64,000 nucleotides of DNA from VXYL01 sp965243095 (lineage in GTDB: Bacteria > Pseudomonadota > Gammaproteobacteria > Pseudomonadales > Azotimanducaceae). Both the position numbers and the translations under genes were made by a program. The notes below the pieces were generated by a model. The model saw only the letters and a program-made list of their open reading frames with translations, did not search any database and had not been told where the DNA came from. Below, in pieces: positions 9,368 to 16,234 of this stretch (within the stretch, counting starts at the first letter, position 1; every line of letters starts with the position of its first letter). The stretch covers positions 1,054,001-1,118,000 of the forward strand of contig OZ251530.1 of assembly GCA_965243095.1 (NCBI GenBank), read 5' to 3'.

Positions 9368-9661
9368 ATGGAGAACGTGAGGGAAGTAACCCAAGAGGAA
9401 CTGCGAGCGGAACTCATCGAGAAAGCCGCCGAGGATGATGCCTTCCGGGCGCGGCTGATCGACGATCCCAAGGCGGTCATTGAGGACGTGCTCGGCAGCC
9501 CCGTGCCGGAGTCCGTGTCGGTCATGGTGCATGAAGAGAGCGCAACCGAGGCGCATCTCGTTCTGCCGCCCAGCGCCAGGCTGGGCGAAGCCGACCTGCA
9601 AGCCGTCGCGGGCGGCTCGTCCGGTTGGAGAGCTTACGCCAAATGCATGGTGAGGTGCTGA
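9368..9661 (+). CDS. NHLP leader peptide family RiPP precursor
   Basis: 97-aa precursor with an ~83-residue nitrile-hydratase-like leader (EELRAELIEKAAEDDAFRAR, LIDDPKAVIEDVLG, PESVSVMVHEES, HLVLPPSARLGEADLQAVAGG) ending in Gly-Gly. The predicted core is SSGWRAYAKCMVRC: 14 residues with two Ser, one Trp, one Tyr and two Cys. The start is fixed by a strong Shine-Dalgarno AAGGAGA (9354-9360) 7-8 nt before the ATG. It is flanked by DsbA-like and two candidate tailoring genes, and its exporter genes are divergently transcribed. No LanM, YcaO, radical SAM or other known NHLP-modifying enzyme is present in the window. Confidence 0.92.
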   Translation: MENVREVTQEELRAELIEKAAEDDAFRARLIDDPKAVIEDVLGSPVPESVSVMVHEESATEAHLVLPPSARLGEADLQAVAGGSSGWRAYAKCMVRC

Positions 9662-9747
9662 GCTCGCTAGAGCCCTAGAGCCTTCCCAAGTCGGAGTCTC
9701 GTCCCGGACGAAGTGGACAAAGAGACCTGCGTGTCCTTCGCCCGGCG

Positions 9748-10782
9748 ATGAGGGCGCTCGCCGAACGCCGTCGTTTCATACCGCCGGCCCTGCTCGATGG
9801 CGACGGATGGGATCGGCTGTTGGCGCGGGTGCGCGATCTGCCGAGCGAGGCATTGGAGTACTGCGGCTTCGAGTTCCGCCTTTACGCGGCGGAACCGGCC
9901 GCGGACATGTTCGTCGCCGCCTTCCCAGATAGCCCGGTCGGCCGCCATCTCATCCGCGTGGGCGACGCGCCATCGGCGCCAGCGCCAGCCACTGCGCTGG
10001 CGCGCCACCTGCGCCAACTCGCCGACGCTGATTCCCCCTTGCACGGAACCATCGAGATGACTGGCCTCGAGTACGATGTGGCGGAGACGCCGGTCGGAGA
10101 ATGTCCTCCACCCGGCGTGTTCTTTAAGCTGCGACTGGCCGATGGCGTGCCTCGTTGCGGCGAGCTGCAGCGGCTGCCAATCGCGGCGCTCGCCAACGCC
10201 GTCGGCTGGGACGACGACGTCGAGGAGCGCCACGCAGTCAGCCGGGCGCTGACCGCTCTGCCTTCGGGCGGCGTCGTCGGCTACCTCGGCGCCATGCCCG
10301 GGCGCGCGCCACGCGGCATTCGCCTCATCGTCGCGGGGATCGGGCACGACGAAGTGGCTGCAACGCTCGAAGGGCTGGGATGGCGCGGTTCGGCGTCCGC
10401 GGCACAGGATCTGTTGGCGGAACTTCGCGATCCCTTGCCTTCGTTCCGGTTGGCCGTGGATGTCGCGTCCCGGGGCGTTTCCCCGCATATCGGTTTCGAA
10501 CTGTACCCGCACGCAGGGCCCGGTCAGCTAGAGAGCTGGCTGGAGACAACGCGCAAAGATTGGCAGCCCGTGGTGGAGGAACTGACGCGGCGGGGCTGGT
10601 GCATGGCGGAGAAGGCGAGCGGCTTGTTCGAGTGGTGTTCGCAGGAGCGCATCTACCGCCCGGACGGCATGTTTCTCCTGCACAAAGGGCTCAACCATCT
10701 GAAATTGACGCTCACTGCCGGGGACGCAGAGAACGCGACCGTCAAAGCCTACGGCGGCATGCTGTTCAGCCGCCTGAAGTAG
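9748..10782 (+). CDS. Unrecognised 344-aa protein, candidate RiPP tailoring enzyme
   Basis: I cannot assign a family with confidence. The protein has no signal peptide or membrane helix and alternates beta-rich stretches: GIRLIVAGIGHDEVAATLEG (~191-210), FRLAVDVASRGVSPHIGFEL (~232-251), and a C-terminal HLKLTLTAGDAENATVKAYG. This repeated beta-beta layout and the HLKL...KAYG end remind me of barrel-type enzymes seen with peptide natural products, including ABBA-type prenyltransferases, but that is only a resemblance. It lies 86 bp after the precursor and 48 bp before the toroid protein, in the same direction, so it probably acts on the peptide. A 40-bp piece of it (10168-10207) is repeated upstream of the dsbA gene. 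Confidence 0.6.
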   Translation: MRALAERRRFIPPALLDGDGWDRLLARVRDLPSEALEYCGFEFRLYAAEPAADMFVAAFPDSPVGRHLIRVGDAPSAPAPATALARHLRQLADADSPLHGTIEMTGLEYDVAETPVGECPPPGVFFKLRLADGVPRCGELQRLPIAALANAVGWDDDVEERHAVSRALTALPSGGVVGYLGAMPGRAPRGIRLIVAGIGHDEVAATLEGLGWRGSASAAQDLLAELRDPLPSFRLAVDVASRGVSPHIGFELYPHAGPGQLESWLETTRKDWQPVVEELTRRGWCMAEKASGLFEWCSQERIYRPDGMFLLHKGLNHLKLTLTAGDAENATVKAYGGMLFSRLK

Positions 10783-10830
10783 GCTTGAAGGTTTGAAGTA
10801 AAGAGTGTCGGAAGCTGGCGAGGCGTTGCC

Positions 10831-11790
10831 ATGCATGACGAGTTGCGCGCGGCTCTCATCCGTGCCGTAGCGGCTGGCGTCGGCTATCTGTCGCAGGCGG
10901 TGCGGGAAGACGGCGTCTGGCTTGCCAACGTCTACGACATCCGCGCTCCCCTCACCGGTCACGCGGCGCACTCGCCGCCGTTCGTTACCGGGCTCGGCAT
11001 CTTGTCCCTGGACGCCTGCGAACATCCGGACGCCGCCTCCATACGGCGCCGGAGTCGAGCACACTTGAACGCGGTCATGCTGCCCGGGCAGCTCTGGCGC
11101 TACGCCGACTTCTTGCCGCCGGACACCGACGACACGGCCATTTGCTCGCTGGCGACCGGGCCGCATCCCCATGCGCTTGCCAATGCCGACGTGGTGGCCG
11201 CGCAACGCGACAGCGAGGGCCGCTTTCTCACCTGGCTGCCTTGGCAGGCGGCTGAGAACGACGGGGTGCTCGGCCCGGAAGCGCTCTTGCACGCGCCGGA
11301 CGCCGTGATCAGCGCCAACATCATTGCCTATCTGGGCGATCGCGCCGAGACCCGCCCGGCGCAGGATTGGCTGCGCAGGTTGATCGTCGACTCGCCCGAG
11401 CAGATCGACGCCGCCCTCCACTACTATCCGCACGCGCTCGACCTCGACGTGGCCATAGTCCGCGCGATCGACGCGCAAGCGCCGCTGCTGGCTGATTTGC
11501 GCCAGCCGCTAACGGAACGAATCCTCGCTGCCCAAACCGACGCCGGCACATTCGTCGACATCATGCGCACGGCGCAGGCGCTGACGGCGCTGGATCGGCT
11601 CGGCGCGATCGACCGCACGGAAGTTGCGCGGCCCGCACTGCAGGCGTTGCTCGACGCGCAACGCCCCGACGGCAGCTGGCCCGCGTGTCTGGCGTGGGTG
11701 GGCGCCACCGGGTTTCCGTTCGCGTTCGAGTCCGCACCGCTGACCACTGCCTGTTGCGTCGAGGCGCTGGGACATGCGGCGCGTCAATAA
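10831..11790 (+). CDS. Alpha/alpha-toroid protein with terpene-cyclase-like DTDD motif
   Basis: 319-aa soluble protein resembling the prenyltransferase/squalene-hopene-cyclase toroid fold. It has repeated amphipathic helices, QW-like ends (LLDAQRPDGSWPACLAWVG near 270-288) and, at residues 98-101, Asp-Thr-Asp-Asp in the context LPPDTDDTAICSLA. A DxDD motif is the proton donor of class II terpene cyclases. At ~320 residues it is a single domain, shorter than squalene-hopene cyclase (~630) or class II diterpene cyclases (~500). It lies downstream of the precursor and the 344-aa gene and convergent with the prenyl-diphosphate synthase gene, so a role in cyclising a prenyl group is a reasonable hypothesis. 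The toroid fold could also be non-catalytic. Confidence 0.65.
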   Translation: MHDELRAALIRAVAAGVGYLSQAVREDGVWLANVYDIRAPLTGHAAHSPPFVTGLGILSLDACEHPDAASIRRRSRAHLNAVMLPGQLWRYADFLPPDTDDTAICSLATGPHPHALANADVVAAQRDSEGRFLTWLPWQAAENDGVLGPEALLHAPDAVISANIIAYLGDRAETRPAQDWLRRLIVDSPEQIDAALHYYPHALDLDVAIVRAIDAQAPLLADLRQPLTERILAAQTDAGTFVDIMRTAQALTALDRLGAIDRTEVARPALQALLDAQRPDGSWPACLAWVGATGFPFAFESAPLTTACCVEALGHAARQ

Positions 11791-11863
11791 GGCGTTCCGT
11801 GTCATACCGGCGCTTGGACACCAACTACGGCGGCGGCAAGACGCACGGCTTGATCGCCCGCGT

Positions 11864-12753
11864 TCAGGCGTCGCGTCGCACCATCTGCTCGGCCAGCGCA
11901 GCTAGCGCCGCTCCGCGTTCTTTGAGCGGCGCCAGCCGCTGCAGCGCAAACTCCAGACGTTCCGTTGCTTTCGCGGCTGCGCCTTCGATGCCAAGCAAAG
12001 CGACGTAGGTGGATTTGCCACGGTTCTTATCCGACCCTCTGGACTTGCCGAGCGTTCGCGTGTTCGCGGTGGCGTCCAACACGTCATCTTGGATCTGGAA
12101 GGCGAGGCCGATTGCCCAGCCGAAGTCGCTCAATGCGCGGAGATCGGGGGGGGGGTGCGTGCGTGACCGGCGGCCGCGCCCATCATCACCGCAGCGTGGA
12201 TCAGCGCTCCCGATTTCAGTTGGTGCGAGCGCTCAAGTTCGGAGAGGTCGAGCCGCCGCTCCTCGCCGGCGATGTCGATCATCTGGCCGCCGACCATGCC
12301 AAGAGGCCCCATGGCGCTAGCAAGACCGGATACCCAGCGCATCGCCATGGCAGCATCGACCGAAGGAGAACTGATGGTCTCGAAAGCCAATGCCAAGAGT
12401 GCGTCGCCGGCCAAGATGGCGGTTGCTTCGTCGTACTGCACATGGACCGTGGGACGGCCACGACGCAAGCTGCCGTCGTCAAGCGCTGGCAGGTCGTCGT
12501 GGATCAAGGAAAAGGCATGAACGAATTCGATCGCGGCGGCAGGGCGGTCCAAAAGGCGGGCGTCGGCGGCCACCGCTTCGCCGGCAGCGTAGACGAGCCG
12601 CGGACGCAGCCTTTTACCGCCACCGAGCACGGCGTAGCGCATCGCCTTGGCTAGGCGCGACACGTCGGCGTCGACCTCCGCTACGTTCGGCAACAGGCGA
12701 TCGAGAACCTCGTTGATATGTGCCACATCGTCGTACGGCGCTGTTAGGCCCAT
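11864..12753 (-). pseudogene. Farnesyl/geranyl diphosphate synthase-type gene, frameshifted at a 10-G run
   Basis: Class I polyprenyl diphosphate synthase (IspA-like), which builds GPP/FPP from IPP and DMAPP. The N-terminal part starts MGLTAPYDDVAHINEV at 12753 and carries GGGKRLRPRL and the first Asp-rich motif LIHDDLPALDDGSLRRG. The C-terminal part carries the second motif GLAFQIQDDVLD. The two parts are in different frames, joined at a run of ten C (coding strand; ten G at 12146-12155). One extra C restores a continuous ~296-aa protein. It may be truly broken, phase-variable by slippage, or a homopolymer sequencing error. The product would supply prenyl diphosphate, which fits the neighbouring DTDD protein. 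Confidence 0.85.
12146..12155. repeat. Homopolymer of ten G at the frameshift point
   Basis: Ten consecutive G on the plus strand, exactly where the reading frame of the prenyl-diphosphate synthase breaks. Such runs slip readily during replication or sequencing. Confidence 0.95.
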
Positions 12754-12834
12754 CGCGTGCTTCCCATGGACATCTGTCTCCTGCGCGGTAGTTCCCGGCC
12801 ACAATCCACACCCGAACGACCCCGCGCCATCGTG

Positions 12835-12994
12835 GACGCATCGCGACCAGCCCGACCGCGCCGAGCCCCGCCAACAGGATGCCCACCAGCGACAGGAGAA
12901 CTATCTTCATGGATCGCTTACATGGCGGAGACCATCCTCCTCCGCACCTTACCGAGAGAGCGCACACTCTAGCGCATCCACGAACACCGCGCCG
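12835..12994. repeat. Direct repeat, right copy (promoter and first 25 codons of RND adaptor)
   Basis: Second copy of 1832-1992, same orientation. It encodes (minus strand) MKIVLLSLVGILLAGLGAVG and a few more adaptor codons before homology stops near 12835, and it retains the upstream -10-like hexamer (TAGAGT). It sits ~80 bp upstream of the prenyl-diphosphate synthase start, so the copied promoter may now drive that gene. Between here and 13203 I see no gene. Confidence 0.85.
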
Positions 12995-13203
12995 GAGCGC
13001 CGGAATGTCCGCGAGTGCTACTGGGCGGAGTTGGGCTATGGTGGCCGAGCGCCATGCAAATGGCCGCGAACGAGTGGGCGCATGTGACGCAAGCGAAACG
13101 CAGTGGAAGACGCATTGTGAGGCATCGAAGAACCAAGCGACGTGCGATTGGCCCTTGGGCCAGCGACGAAGCACCCGAAGACACCGCATCGAGAGTGCGC
13201 TAC

Positions 13204-13517
13204 ATGGGTAGCCCGGAACACAAGAACTACCCGAGCCCGGCCGGCCCGCGGCCCTTCGCTCGGACGCGACGCCCTGCGACCCGGACATCAAGCCGGAAGA
13301 CATCAACGCTACCTTGCGGCAAGCCATCCGCCGGCGTTGCACGAGTGCGCGTTTCGAACAGGGCTTTCCCAGATACGCTTGGGGATGGCTCGCCGGGGAC
13401 CTCTATGAAGCGCGGCACATCAATGGCCCCGCCGGAGCATACAAGGGCTATCGGCTCGAAGAAGCGGAGTATCCATCCGACCCAGAACATCGATTGGATT
13501 GGAGCTGCAGCCCGTGA
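13204..13517 (+). pseudogene. Small hypothetical protein gene, frameshifted
   Basis: The start MGSPEHKNYPSPAGPRP (from 13204) is in one frame. The rest, LRSDATPCDPDIKPEDINAT...EQGFPRYAWGWLAGDLYEARH...GPAGAYKGYRLEEAEYP, is in another; one missing C near 13253 explains the break. The sequence looks like a conserved ~100-aa hypothetical protein found next to the gene that follows. The stop TGA (13515-13517) overlaps the GTG start of the next gene, so the two were translationally coupled. Function unknown. Confidence 0.6.
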
Positions 13518-14195
13518 TTCGTTTTCGCATGGAGTGGCAGGAAGCGCCGGGCGTGCCGGACACGGTTCTTGCCCGCACTTGGTGCCGCTTGGTGATCGAA
13601 GCCGGCGGACGGTTGGTGACGGAAGCGGTTCACGGGCCATCGGAGAGCTTGCGCGGCGGAGTGTACGGTTCCGCTTTTCCGCTGTGCCAGTGGATCGTGG
13701 AGAACTGGTGGTTCCTGCTGCACGAACCCTATCGATTCCCCGCCCGCTACGCCTCCCGCGACCTCGCCAGAACGCCACGGGATCGGCAATGGGTGCAGCG
13801 CCACAGCTTGCTGGCGCCCGCGAAGGCAACTCCTTGCCCGATCTCACGCTGCATCGCGACGAAGGGCAGGTCGTCGCACGCTGGATGCCGGACGGCACTG
13901 CGCCCGCCCACCCTGCGCTCCGCTTCACCGGCGAAGGGGAAACGCGGATGGCGGTGGCGGCCGCCGAACGGGGTTTGGCAGGTGCGGTCGAGGCCGTCAT
14001 GGAACGGCTCGCCGGCTCGGAAGAACCGGAGGTGAGGAACTTCCGCGCGGATTGGGCGGCCGTCACCGGGGCCACGGAGCAGGAAAGACGGCTTTGCGAA
14101 TCGGCGGGGAAGCTCGGCATCGATCCTTTCGACCCGGATGAACTCACCGAGGACTTGGAAGACGCCCTCTCCAAGATAGTGGCGAACTTGGATGC
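13514..14195 (+). pseudogene. Hypothetical protein gene, frameshifted and 3'-truncated
   Basis: Frame 1 from the GTG at 13514 reads VIRFRMEWQEAPGVPDTVLA...CQWIVENWWFLLHEPYRFPAR up to ~13820. The continuation (REGNSLPDLTLHRDEGQVVA...FTGEGETRMAVAAAERGLAG...ERRLCESAGKLGIDPFDPDE) is in a second frame. The coding pattern stops near 14195, where it runs into the opposite-strand nucleotidyltransferase gene, so the C-terminal part is gone. It resembles the N-terminal region of accessory proteins that can carry an ImmA/IrrE-like peptidase domain, but that domain is not present here. Low certainty on family. Confidence 0.5.
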
Positions 14196-14200
14196 GCCTG

Positions 14201-14527
14201 TCAGAACACCTGCACCAAGTCTTCGTTCGCCTCGGCGGCGAGGATGGGCGAGAAAGGGAGGATCGTCAGGTCGACAGGCCGATCAAGATGGACTGCCACC
14301 AGTTCGCGGGCGTTGGCATCAATCATCCAATCAACGGGGTTGACCGTCCGCACCGCGATGTCGAGGTCGCTGTGTTCGTCGTCGTCCCCGCGCGCCACGC
14401 TGCCGAACAAGTACAGCGACGTGACTCCAAGCAGAGCCAACTCGGCCGACAGTTCGCGCAATAGCGCAGTCGCTCCTTCCCGGGCAGGGGCGCTCAGGTG
14501 GGTTTCGCGGTGGTGTGCGGTGCTCAT
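14201..14527 (-). CDS. MNT-type nucleotidyltransferase (minimal nucleotidyltransferase)
   Basis: 108-aa protein with the nucleotidyltransferase signature LYLFGSVARGDDDEHSDLDI (GSxxRG...SDLD), followed by a third acidic position (RPVDLTIL). This is the MNT/MntA-like family, usually the antitoxin of HEPN-MNT toxin-antitoxin pairs, where it AMPylates the HEPN toxin. The ATG at 14527 was chosen because codons further upstream would overlap the rhodanese promoter and start. No HEPN partner is recognisable next to it; the plus-strand neighbour is a truncated pseudogene, so this may be an orphan. Confidence 0.82.
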   Translation of the reverse strand: MSTAHHRETHLSAPAREGATALLRELSAELALLGVTSLYLFGSVARGDDDEHSDLDIAVRTVNPVDWMIDANARELVAVHLDRPVDLTILPFSPILAAEANEDLVQVF

Positions 14528-14584
14528 GGCCCACCACCATACGCCTGTAGGGATATGGGCCCGTTCGCCACCTTCGCCATCCCT

Positions 14585-14590
14585 TATACT
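14585..14590 (+). promoter_or_regulatory. Extended -10-like TATACT, 7 nt before the rhodanese ATG
   Basis: TATACT ends 7 nt before the start codon at 14598, and no Shine-Dalgarno fits between them. Transcription would begin at or next to the A of ATG, giving a leaderless message. The same spacing recurs at several other genes in the window. Confidence 0.5.
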
Positions 14591-14597
14591 TCGCCGC

Positions 14598-15014
14598 ATG
14601 GAGCGCTTCTTCGAGTTCGTTGCCAACCACCCCCTGCTCGTCGGCGCGTTCGCGCTGGTGTTCGCGCTGTTCGTGCGCAACGAAGTGGCGCGTGGCGGGC
14701 GTTCCGTGTCGCCGCAGGAGCTGGTGGACATGGTGAACCGCGACGGCGCCTTGGTGGTGGACGTGCGCGACCCCAACGAATACTCCCAAGGCCACATCGC
14801 CCACGCGGTGAACATGCCGCACGGCTCGCTGGCCACGCGCCTCAAGGAGATCGAGAAGCACAAGGAGAAGCCCATCGTGCTGGCCTGCAAGATGGGGCAG
14901 CACGCCGGCGCCGCCGGCACGGTGCTGCGCAAAGCCGGGTTCAAGCAGGTCGCCCGCTTGAAGGGGGGCGTGGCCGAATGGCGCAACCAGAACATGCCGG
15001 TGGTGCGGGGCTGA
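14598..15014 (+). CDS. Rhodanese-like protein, membrane anchored (YibN-like)
   Basis: 138-aa protein with an N-terminal membrane helix (MERFFEFVANHPLLVGAFAL, residues 1-24) and a rhodanese domain: SVSPQELVDMVNRDGALVVD, then VRDPNEYSQGHIAHAVNMPH. The active-site loop is ACKMGQHAG, with the catalytic Cys in CKMGQH. It is probably a sulfurtransferase facing the cytoplasm. The stop codon is separated from the secB GTG by one base, so the two form an operon. A rhodanese gene next to secB is a common gammaproteobacterial arrangement (yibN-secB region). Confidence 0.9.
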   Translation: MERFFEFVANHPLLVGAFALVFALFVRNEVARGGRSVSPQELVDMVNRDGALVVDVRDPNEYSQGHIAHAVNMPHGSLATRLKEIEKHKEKPIVLACKMGQHAGAAGTVLRKAGFKQVARLKGGVAEWRNQNMPVVRG

Positions 15015-15015
15015 C

Positions 15016-15498
15016 GTGGCCGAAGCCGCCCCGGTGCCGCCGCACCTCGCCATCGAGCGCATTTATCTGCGCGATGTCTCCTACGAATCGCCGAAGGCGC
15101 CGGAGGTGTTCACCGAGCCGTGGCGCCCCAAGGTGCAGGTGGACATCAACGCCCGCAACCGCCACCTCGAAGGCGACCGCTTCGAAGTGGTGCTAACCAT
15201 CACCTTGGAAGCGCAACTCGGCGACCGCGTGGTGATGGTGGCGGAACTCCAACAGGCCGGCGTGTTCCGGCTGGAAGGCATGGAGGACGAAGCGCTGCGC
15301 ACACAGGTGCTCGCCGCCACCTGCCCCACCATCCTCTTCCCCTACGCCCGCGAGACGTTGGACAGCCTGGTGGTGAAAGGCACACTGCCGCCCTTCATGC
15401 TGGAGCCGATGAACTTCGACGCGCTGTACGCCGAGGCGAAGCGCCAGCACGAGGCGGGCGCCGGCAGCGGCGGTGGCGGCGAGAGCCCGGTGAACTGA
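15016..15498 (+). CDS. secB: Protein-export chaperone SecB
   Basis: 160-aa cytoplasmic chaperone that binds unfolded preproteins and delivers them to SecA. Family features are LAIERIYLRDVSYESPKAPE, the central beta strands (FEVVLTITLEAQLGDRVVMV), CPTILFPYARETLDSLVVKG and PPFMLEPMNFDALYAE. The start is GTG at 15016, directly after the rhodanese stop. The C-terminal Gly/Ser-rich tail (HEAGAGSGGGGESPVN) is slightly longer than in Escherichia coli SecB. Confidence 0.95.
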   Translation: MAEAAPVPPHLAIERIYLRDVSYESPKAPEVFTEPWRPKVQVDINARNRHLEGDRFEVVLTITLEAQLGDRVVMVAELQQAGVFRLEGMEDEALRTQVLAATCPTILFPYARETLDSLVVKGTLPPFMLEPMNFDALYAEAKRQHEAGAGSGGGGESPVN

Positions 15499-15533
15499 TC
15501 GCTGGCGGTGGCAATGACGGTCGCGGTGTGCAG

Positions 15534-16001
15534 TCACCCGAACCCAAGCTGCCGCCACGCTTCGTACACCGCCACCGACGCCGCGTTGGCAAGGTTCAAG
15601 CTGCGCGACCCCGGGCGCATGGGGATGCGCAGCCGCCGCTCGCAAGGGAAGGAAAGCAGCACGTCTTCCGGCAGCCCGTCGCTCTCCGGCCCGAACAGCA
15701 GCACATCGTCGCCGCGATACCGCGCCGCGTCGTAGCGCCGCTGGGCGTGCGAGGAAAAGGCGAAGATACGCCGCCCGCCAACGGCGGCAAGAAACGCGGG
15801 CAGATCCGGGTAGGTGGTGGTGGTGGCGAGATCTCGGTAGTCCAAGCCGGCGCGACGCAGGCGCGTGTCGTCCAGATCGAACCCCAACGGCTCGATCAAC
15901 GCCAAAGTCGCGCCGGTGTTGGCCGCAAGACGCATGATCGCCCCGGTGTTCGGCGGGATCTCCGGCTGATACAACGCAATGCCCAAACGCAAGCCATCCA
16001 C
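15534..16001 (-). CDS. trmL: tRNA (cytidine(34)-2'-O)-methyltransferase
   Basis: SPOUT-class methyltransferase that 2'-O-methylates the wobble nucleotide of some tRNA-Leu species. Motifs are LRLGIALYQPEIPPNTGAIM at the N-terminus, LLFGPESDGLPEDV in the middle and the knot region RLRIPMRPGSRSLNLANAAS. I placed the start at the GTG at 16001 (155 aa, close to the family's ~157) with a purine-rich stretch upstream; a GTG at 16040 gives 13 more residues without family support. Convergent with secB (35 bp between stops). Confidence 0.92.
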   Translation of the reverse strand: MDGLRLGIALYQPEIPPNTGAIMRLAANTGATLALIEPLGFDLDDTRLRRAGLDYRDLATTTTYPDLPAFLAAVGGRRIFAFSSHAQRRYDAARYRGDDVLLFGPESDGLPEDVLLSFPCERRLRIPMRPGSRSLNLANAASVAVYEAWRQLGFG

Positions 16002-16112
16002 CGACGCAGCCCTTCCCTTCCCCGCCAATCCTCTGAGCACAGCAATCTCACAGATGCGTCAAGTTTGCCATGCGCACATACCAAGAGCAGTCAGCAGCAT
16101 ATACTCGCCATC

Positions 16113-16205
16113 ATGGTGCCAACCGAGCAACGCTTGTTCACGCCCGGCACCGGCGCCATGCCGCCGGAGCTGTCCGGCCGCGGCGCACAGCAGGCGTTGC
16201 TCGAA
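16113..16205 (+). pseudogene. Fragment: 5' end of the 385-aa AAA+ ATPase gene
   Basis: Encodes MVPTEQRLFTPGTGAMPPEL...SGRGAQQALLEH, matching the first ~31 residues of the ATPases at 17768 and 26060 (about 80% at DNA level). It carries the same TATACT hexamer (16100-16105) 7 nt before the ATG. Homology stops near 16205, 30 bp before the next intact gene. Confidence 0.75.
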
Positions 16206-16234
16206 CACGTTCCAGCTACCGCACAGGTTCATTG

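Noticed and set aside
9368..9661. Lanthipeptide precursor
   Set aside because: Core has Ser and Cys, but no LanM/LanB-type enzyme is encoded anywhere in the window.
13015..14343. Long open frame on the plus strand
   Set aside because: It mixes the reading frames of two frameshifted genes and then runs antisense through the MNT gene; only the middle has protein-like composition.
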